NCBI GenBank assembly: GCA_003354225.1
Contig: PIVH01000246.1
Location: 1 to 6,740 of the forward strand
From: Globobulimina sp.
Lineage: Eukaryota; Foraminifera; Rotaliida
DNA length: 6,740 nt
Direction: 5' to 3'
In this document: positions 1-4,394 of the stretch, in pieces
Numbering within the stretch: position 1 is the first letter of the stretch
Layout of the letters: each line of letters begins with the position of its first letter
The notes under the pieces: generated by a model
The model's database searches: none
What the model was told of the DNA's origin: nothing
What the model saw: only the letters and a program-made list of their open reading frames with translations
Position numbers and translations under genes: made by a program

Positions 1-457
1 TTTTTGTTTTTTGTTGCCTAAAAAACACTTTTTTCCATACATATAAATTACCCAAACCAATAGCTCCACAGCATAACAACATGACACATAAATAAATGAA
101 TCCTGTCAATTTGTTTATATAATGTTAAAAAATGTTTCAATTTAAACTTTAATATGGCACATATAAACACACCGGTAATACCCAATAGCAGTATTGGCAT
201 AGAATTCAAAACATCATTCTGTGATAATATTTTTAGGTTTGATAAATGATATTATAGTAATTATACAATTCATACCATAACCATTCCATTTCCAGACATG
301 GTCACCACTAGCTAGATACTCAAGTGTTTTGACTGAAAAACTGCTAAAGTTGGGAAAGTATTCAGATTTTGGGTCTCCGTTGACTCACAATTTATCGATC
401 TACATGTATTAATTTACAGCATATTTAGCTCAACACATAATGATGCACTACATGCAA
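1..457. other. Gene-free stretch downstream of the MOSC gene
   Basis: I see no coding region on either strand. The sequence is very AT-rich, with T and A runs, and no open frame of useful length or recognisable protein motif. No tRNA-like cloverleaf or tandem repeat was apparent by eye. The right end must contain the 3' untranslated region of the minus-strand MOSC gene, whose stop codon is at 458-460. No canonical AATAAA signal on the minus strand was found just below that stop. Confidence 0.6.
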
Positions 458-1300
458 TTACCACATTGCAACCACTGTATCAGCAGTAATTAAAGTGCCT
501 GAATCTTTGCCAGTCGGTGTCCGTAATCCCAATCCAAACAATGAACTTTTCCATTCTTTTAAAGTTTTTTTTGGTTCATTATCTTCATCAATAGCTCCAG
601 TTTTATAATTAATACACGTTACGTTTAAACATCCGCCATGCCATACATTCCTATCACATATAAATGTCGATTCGTCCAATTTTAAAAACTTAATTGTTTC
701 CTCCTCAAAAGGTTTGATTCCCGACAATAAAACATTTGGTCTAAATCTTAAATAGTCATATTTTAATACACCGTGTTGTTTTAATATCTTTTCATTCAAT
801 GATTGTATCGATTCTTTAAACACAATTAATAGTGGATGACTATCCCATGACTGTGTTTTTGATTCGTTTCTTTTCAATCTACACTCAATTCCAATAAAAT
901 CAGTGAATAATTTTGCGACTTCATCACCGCAATCACCATCCATTGAATTTGGATTTGAAGTCAATGGGACTTTACATTGCTTATTGTCAATATTTATAAT
1001 CAAATCTGTTTTACCCAATGATGGTTTTATTAATGCCAATCGTGGATATTGTCTTTGAGTCAATTTTTTGTTGGTTTTAGCATTTATAACAGTCCATGTC
1101 CGATCATACGTAAGTCCTTGTTTTGTAAAACAAAATGAATCATTTTTTTCGTCCATTATTATTGGCGCACACGATTTAATTGGATAGGTACAAATTGAAT
1201 CGATTCTTAATAACGCTGTTTTACGCACTGCTGTATCATTTCTGCTTAATGCGTCGTCTATAAATGCAATTAATTGATCTACTTTTGCCAAAGCTGACAT
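458..1300 (-). CDS. MOSC-domain protein, mARC/YcbX-like (molybdenum-cofactor amidoxime-reductase family)
   Basis: A single uninterrupted frame of 280 residues runs from ATG at 1300-1298 to TAA at 460-458. After a roughly 33-residue N-terminal extension it has the MOSC N-terminal beta-barrel signature: YPIKSC (39-44), GLTYDRTW (62-69) and TQRQYPRLALI (81-91). DGDCGDEVAKLF (121-132) and PLLIVFKESIQSLNEKI (156-172) follow. The MOSC domain proper has RFRPNVLLSG (185-194) and a GGC segment whose Cys224 falls where the family places the molybdenum-binding cysteine, followed by a TG turn (234-235). By family, such proteins bind the molybdenum cofactor and reduce N-hydroxylated compounds with cytochrome b5 and its reductase. 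The usual Cys-Arg-Cys context around the cysteine is altered to Gly-Gly-Cys. The N-terminus is not a hydrophobic anchor like that of animal mARC, so outer mitochondrial membrane placement is not shown. The family call is strong; the substrate is unknown. Confidence 0.9.
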   Translation of the reverse strand: MSALAKVDQLIAFIDDALSRNDTAVRKTALLRIDSICTYPIKSCAPIIMDEKNDSFCFTKQGLTYDRTWTVINAKTNKKLTQRQYPRLALIKPSLGKTDLIINIDNKQCKVPLTSNPNSMDGDCGDEVAKLFTDFIGIECRLKRNESKTQSWDSHPLLIVFKESIQSLNEKILKQHGVLKYDYLRFRPNVLLSGIKPFEEETIKFLKLDESTFICDRNVWHGGCLNVTCINYKTGAIDEDNEPKKTLKEWKSSLFGLGLRTPTGKDSGTLITADTVVAMW

Positions 1301-1380
1301 GTTGAAGTTGATTAAGTAGAGAAAACTTGGACGTATTTGTCTATGCGGACTTTTTTGCGAAATATGCAGAGAAACGAACT

Positions 1381-1388
1381 ATTATATA
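1381..1388 (-). promoter_or_regulatory. Candidate TATA-like element of the MOSC gene
   Basis: Read on the minus strand this is TATATAAT, 80 nt upstream of the MOSC start codon. It lies in the 120-nt gap between the copper-transporter stop and the MOSC start. In DNA this AT-rich it may be chance. Confidence 0.25.
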
Positions 1389-1420
1389 CAAAAAAAACAA
1401 TACAGTATCTGATATATAGT

Positions 1421-1960
1421 TTATGACCGAATATGGCAATGATCAGCATCTTCAAACTCAGTCTGTGCTAAAGCCTGTTGTCCCGAAGCCGCAAATGTTT
1501 GCATTAATTGTGTCTGTCGATAAAATAAGAAGCGGCCAGAACAATATCCACAGACAATGACTAACATCAATCCGGCATTAAATGTCATTACAATGAGCAT
1601 CAAGGAATAGCCTAAAATCAAGGAGATTCCATACAAAATACAATCAACGATTCTTAATTTTAAGGGAACAGATTTATGATAATTGGCATTCTTTTGTTGA
1701 GGAATCAATTTCGCTGTGGAGACACCCGATATTTTGTCTAATCTTCTTCGGAATGTAGGGAAGAATGGCACAGTCTTTCCAGATAAAGTCACAATTTCAT
1801 AATACTTTGCCACATAAAGAATAAACTCCCGCATAATACATAAAATAAATAATGCCAAACAGGTTAAAATATAACTAAAAGTTTCATTAATTTTCCATTT
1901 TTCAAATAAGACACAATCACCAGTTGACCAATGAAAATACGTTATCATATCACACGACAT
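1421..1960 (-). CDS. Ctr/SLC31-type copper transporter
   Basis: A 179-residue protein from ATG at 1960-1958 to TAA at 1423-1421. The frame stays open upstream to about 2026 but offers no other ATG, so 1960 is the supported start. Ctr proteins are trimers that carry Cu(I) across the plasma or a vacuolar membrane. Three hydrophobic helices are visible: about 28-50, 104-126 and 127-147. Helix 2 has the diagnostic MxxxM pair (M121, M125) that lines the pore, and helix 3 has GxxxG (G138, G142) used for packing. The C-terminus has His-Cys-His (174-176), the copper-handoff motif also seen in human CTR1. Length matches the family (human CTR1 is 190 residues). The N-terminus is short, with only M1 and M5 and no methionine clusters. 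Helices 1 and 2 are joined by a basic loop (about 55-103) that includes FRRRLDK. Plasma membrane versus internal membrane cannot be decided. Confidence 0.92.
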   Translation of the reverse strand: MSCDMITYFHWSTGDCVLFEKWKINETFSYILTCLALFILCIMREFILYVAKYYEIVTLSGKTVPFFPTFRRRLDKISGVSTAKLIPQQKNANYHKSVPLKLRIVDCILYGISLILGYSLMLIVMTFNAGLMLVIVCGYCSGRFLFYRQTQLMQTFAASGQQALAQTEFEDADHCHIRS

Positions 1961-2128
1961 AATTACTTCCGATTCTGTCTTATTAAAGTGAGCTTTTTGC
2001 TTCAATAAATATAAAAAAAAATCAATTTATTTTCTTAATTAGTTTTCGCTATTATTGAGCATCAGTTTTGCCATTGTTTTTAAATTAGAGACGCAAAAAA
2101 CCTCACTTTAAAACTTTAAGCAGATGAA
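1961..2128. promoter_or_regulatory. Divergent promoter interval between the Ctr gene and the repeat/CaaX gene
   Basis: Only 168 nt separate the two start codons, so both promoters and both 5' untranslated regions must fit here. The interval is AT-rich with A and T runs. I see no clear TATA box or repeated operator. A very short upstream frame begins at 2124. This is inferred from gene arrangement, not from a recognised motif. Confidence 0.45.
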
Positions 2129-2132
2129 ATGA
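2124..2132 (+). promoter_or_regulatory. Minimal upstream ORF overlapping the main start codon
   Basis: ATG AAA TGA lies immediately before the main start. Its stop (2130-2132) overlaps the main ATG (2129-2131) as ATGA. If transcription starts upstream of 2124, ribosomes would meet this two-codon frame first, so the main frame would depend on leaky scanning or on termination and reinitiation. If the transcript starts between the two ATGs the frame is irrelevant. Confidence 0.35.
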
Positions 2133-3630
2133 ATGATTTTGAAAAAACACAAATAATTGAATTAAAACAAAATATTAACGATGAACAATCGATAATTGAA
2201 CAAATTGAACTTTTGATTGATGCGTTGATTTCCACCGAAACTGAAATTACGAATCGCTTTTCATTTTATAGTAACATTGGTTCCGGAATCAAAATTGAAG
2301 CAAATTGGATTCCACATTTATCAAAACATCCGAAACTGTACAAAGCCACATTATTTGCCCAAAAAACAGTGATCCAACGTTTTATCGATGAATTAAAAAT
2401 CATGGAATTCTTATTCATCCGACATAAATTTGAGTATTGTAACGAAATTCAACCACTTTGGATAAATTATCACAAAATCCAACGAGTGCACCACCCAATA
2501 TTTTTGACTGCAAAATTTAAGATTATTCAAACAAAACAGAATTCAGAACAAATTATCAAACACATTTCCTTTCAATACATTTCCACAATGATTCTTTACT
2601 TAAACTCAGACGCAAACGATGAATACTCCATATTTGTAGACTCCGCATTGTTTCTACAAAACAATTCCGATAACTTTTTATTTTTGCAAAAGTACCGCAA
2701 AGATTTTGTGTCGAAAAACATTGAAATTAATGGAAAAGCAGTAATCCATCATACTGTCCACCATGAAACGTTTGAATTCGATTCACTCAAAATCTGTGCT
2801 GATGGAATATTGACTGTACGGAAATGGCTCGAATATACGTGTTTGAATGGTTCGCTTCAGATCTACTCTGAAAATGATATCGTCATTGAACAGAATGGGC
2901 GGATTTCTGTGATGGGAAAAGGATATTATTGGCCTCACGGATTTGGGCGAGGCAAACCGGACCGTGCAGCTTCTTCAGATGTTTATTTTGGAGGTGGTGG
3001 CTATGGAACTGGCGGACAAAGAGGCCACAGAACTGGAGCTGGAGGGAAAGTTTATGGAGAACCAGAATTGAAACGTTTATGGTTTGGTTCGCCTGGAGAT
3101 AAGGAAGGAGGGGGGATTCTAGAATTAATTTCGAAAGGGAATATTATTAATTATGGCAAGATTGATGCGCGGGGTTTGGCGTTTGGAGGAGGTTCCGGTG
3201 GCTCTTTGAAACTGCTTTGTAAAACGTTACGAAATGAAGGTGAAATTTTGGCAGAGGGTGAGATTTCGCCTGATCATGGCAATGGTGGTGAGGGTCGGAT
3301 TGTAATCATGTGCGAGAATATGGAAATAATGGTGTTGTGAAACCGGCTCCAAATTTGAAAATTATTGACGATGTTAATGATGTTATTAGCGATGGGAATA
3401 AATTTACAGTTGTTGCTGATGAATATTATGAGAAAAGGAAAGACGAATTTGCGCAAAGACAAGTTAGTGAGAAAGAAAAGTTGGAGAAGATGTTGGTAGA
3501 TAGGAAAGTTAGAGAAGAGGAGGAAAAAAGGAGACATTTTTTGCAATTACAAGACGCAAAAGATGAAGAAATCAAAGAAGATAAAACAGAAATATTGGAA
3601 GATCGAAAGAAATGTTGTGTTGTACTATGA
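2129..3630 (+). CDS. Unrecognised repeat/glycine-rich protein with a charged helix and CaaX box; frame change near 3330
   Basis: I do not recognise this protein. Frame 1 runs from ATG 2129 to TGA 3338-3340 (403 codons). A second frame, offset by -1, is open from 3292 to TGA 3628-3630 and has no early ATG, so the two look like one gene. Residues 1-240 are mostly helical and polar, with no signal peptide. Residues 241-400 hold imperfect repeats of the form Gly-Gly/hydrophobic strand/N-x-G-x-I, as in beta-solenoid proteins, around a glycine-rich insert (263-310). The downstream frame adds a highly charged helix (about 430-495 in the shifted model) and ends KKCCVVL. CVVL is a CaaX box, with Leu favouring geranylgeranylation; the extra Cys is a possible palmitoylation site. 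The joined product would be 500 residues with a -1 shift at about 3326-3331. A 53-nt intron at 3337-3389 (GTGAAA...TTATTAG, phase 2) would instead give 482 residues. A real disabling indel or a sequencing error is also possible. Confidence 0.7.
2849..3348 (+). repeat. Protein-level solenoid-like repeats within the repeat/CaaX gene
   Basis: Three clear units and one partial unit share a Gly start, a short hydrophobic strand, a polar step, then N/Y/E-G-x-I and A/V-x-G. They begin at residue 241 (GSLQIYS...QNGRISV), residue 328 (GGILELI...NYGKIDA), residue 357 (GGSLKLL...NEGEILA) and residue 387 (GEGRIVI...). The spacing between 1 and 2 is enlarged by the glycine-rich insert. The fourth unit is completed (NGVVKP) only if reading passes into the -1 frame. 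The repeats are seen at protein level only; the DNA is not repetitive. Confidence 0.55.
3292..3337 (+). other. Window in which the reading frame must change
   Basis: The last stop of the downstream frame is at 3289-3291 and the first stop of the upstream frame is at 3338-3340. A simple frame change must therefore fall between them. No classical X XXY YYZ slippery heptamer is present; the nearest AT-rich run is GGAAATAATGG at 3322-3332. Adding one A in that run would fuse the frames as ...MEI-NGVVKP..., completing the fourth repeat. A splice donor within this window (for example 3337) paired with the AG at 3388-3389 would also fuse them. Confidence 0.6.
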
Positions 3631-3794
3631 TTATAGTATACATTTGTTATAACAAACACAATATAAAGTTTTACAAACCCGACATGAAACCATAGAGCAA
3701 ACCAGACAAGTCTGTTGCTTCTAGATGGCGGATGGGAAGATGTTGAAAACCTACACTTACTCTCTTCTTCCATAGCATCAAATCACTTGCAAGC
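3631..3794 (+). promoter_or_regulatory. Intergenic 3' UTR and promoter/5' leader of the MGC gene
   Basis: This 164-nt gap follows the CaaX gene. It holds a perfect 14-bp palindrome (3643-3656, TTTGTTATAACAAA), a TATAAAG element (3662-3668) 126 nt before the next start codon, and an imperfect inverted repeat CAGAC-AA-GTCTG (3703-3714). Two upstream reading frames precede the MGC start: a three-codon one (ATG AAA CCA TAG, 3684-3695) and a 16-codon one at 3725. The AATATAAAG run could equally be read as a weak polyadenylation-like signal. Confidence 0.35.
3725..3775 (+). promoter_or_regulatory. Upstream ORF of 16 codons before the MGC gene
   Basis: ATG 3725 opens a frame encoding MADGKMLKTYTYSLLP, ending at TAG 3773-3775, 19 nt before the MGC start. 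If it lies in the leader it would reduce or regulate translation of the main frame. It matters only if transcription begins upstream of 3725. Confidence 0.3.
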
Positions 3795-4142
3795 ATGGGT
3801 TGTGTTAGCTCAATAAATTACAGACGTCGACATATTGAAGTATATAATATAAACAATGGAGACCAAATTACCATTTTAACAAAATGCATCAAAGGACAGG
3901 AAGATGCGGAGAATCATGATCTATGTCAACACGATGTAAATATCAAATTATTTGAGGAATGTAACTATAATAATTTTAGACTGAATGGTGCCGAAATTTA
4001 TAGATTTTTTGAATCCAGAAATTCAGGAATACCGCGACATTTCTTGCAATATGAGGGTATTTTAGATCAATTTCAAGAACCTTCTGAATTTTCCACTGAT
4101 ACTGTTTCATTCAATATATATGACATTGTCAAGCGTGTTTGA
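3795..4142 (+). CDS. Small orphan protein with N-terminal myristoylation/palmitoylation signal
   Basis: A 115-residue frame from ATG 3795 to TGA 4140-4142. I do not recognise the family. The N-terminus is MGCVSS followed by a basic RRR (10-12). Gly2 with Ser6 fits N-myristoyltransferase recognition, Cys3 is a typical palmitoylation site, and the basic patch would favour acidic inner-leaflet lipids. The MGC context is the main reason for trusting this start over upstream ATGs. The rest is soluble and mildly acidic, with cysteines at 31, 44 and 56 and no transmembrane segment. A downstream exon cannot be excluded, but the stop lies in clearly non-coding T-rich sequence. It follows the CaaX gene on the same strand, so two neighbouring genes encode predicted lipid-anchored, cytosol-facing proteins. 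Function unknown. Confidence 0.65.
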   Translation: MGCVSSINYRRRHIEVYNINNGDQITILTKCIKGQEDAENHDLCQHDVNIKLFEECNYNNFRLNGAEIYRFFESRNSGIPRHFLQYEGILDQFQEPSEFSTDTVSFNIYDIVKRV

Positions 4143-4394
4143 TAATTATTTTGTTTGTTATTTTTTCTATTTATTTTTTCTTCTGTTTTATACGTTGAGT
4201 CACTTGAGTGTTAATTTTCAATTATTTTTTTTATCAATATTAAATCTTATTTTTTTGACGCAAACCTGAACCAAATACGATCGATGTGTATTACAAAAGC
4301 AATCTGTGTCATGATAGTCATAAGGTTGTTATATAAATTATACTTTACTTGAAAGGTTTTCACAGGGAAAACTCTCTAACTTCACTTGACAATT
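4143..4394 (+). promoter_or_regulatory. Intergenic region: MGC gene 3' UTR and SLC12 promoter
   Basis: A 252-nt gap. The first part is T-rich and probably 3' untranslated sequence. It includes an imperfect inverted repeat CACT-TG-AGTG (4201-4210). A TATA-like element, TATATAAA (4330-4337), lies 57 nt before the SLC12 start codon. An in-frame TAA at 4377-4379 bounds the SLC12 frame upstream. No gene is seen here. Confidence 0.4.

Noticed and set aside
1961-2005. Fifteen-residue N-terminal extension of the copper transporter
   Set aside because: It would start at TTG; the first ATG is at 1960 and gives a normal Ctr length.
3292-3340. Classical programmed -1 frameshift site
   Set aside because: No X XXY YYZ heptamer and no obvious downstream stem or pseudoknot; an indel or an intron fits better.
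3274-3773. Minus-strand open frames opposite the CaaX gene tail
   Set aside because: They are Ser/Phe/Leu-rich mirror readings of the charged, Lys/Glu-rich coding strand and lack any recognisable motif.
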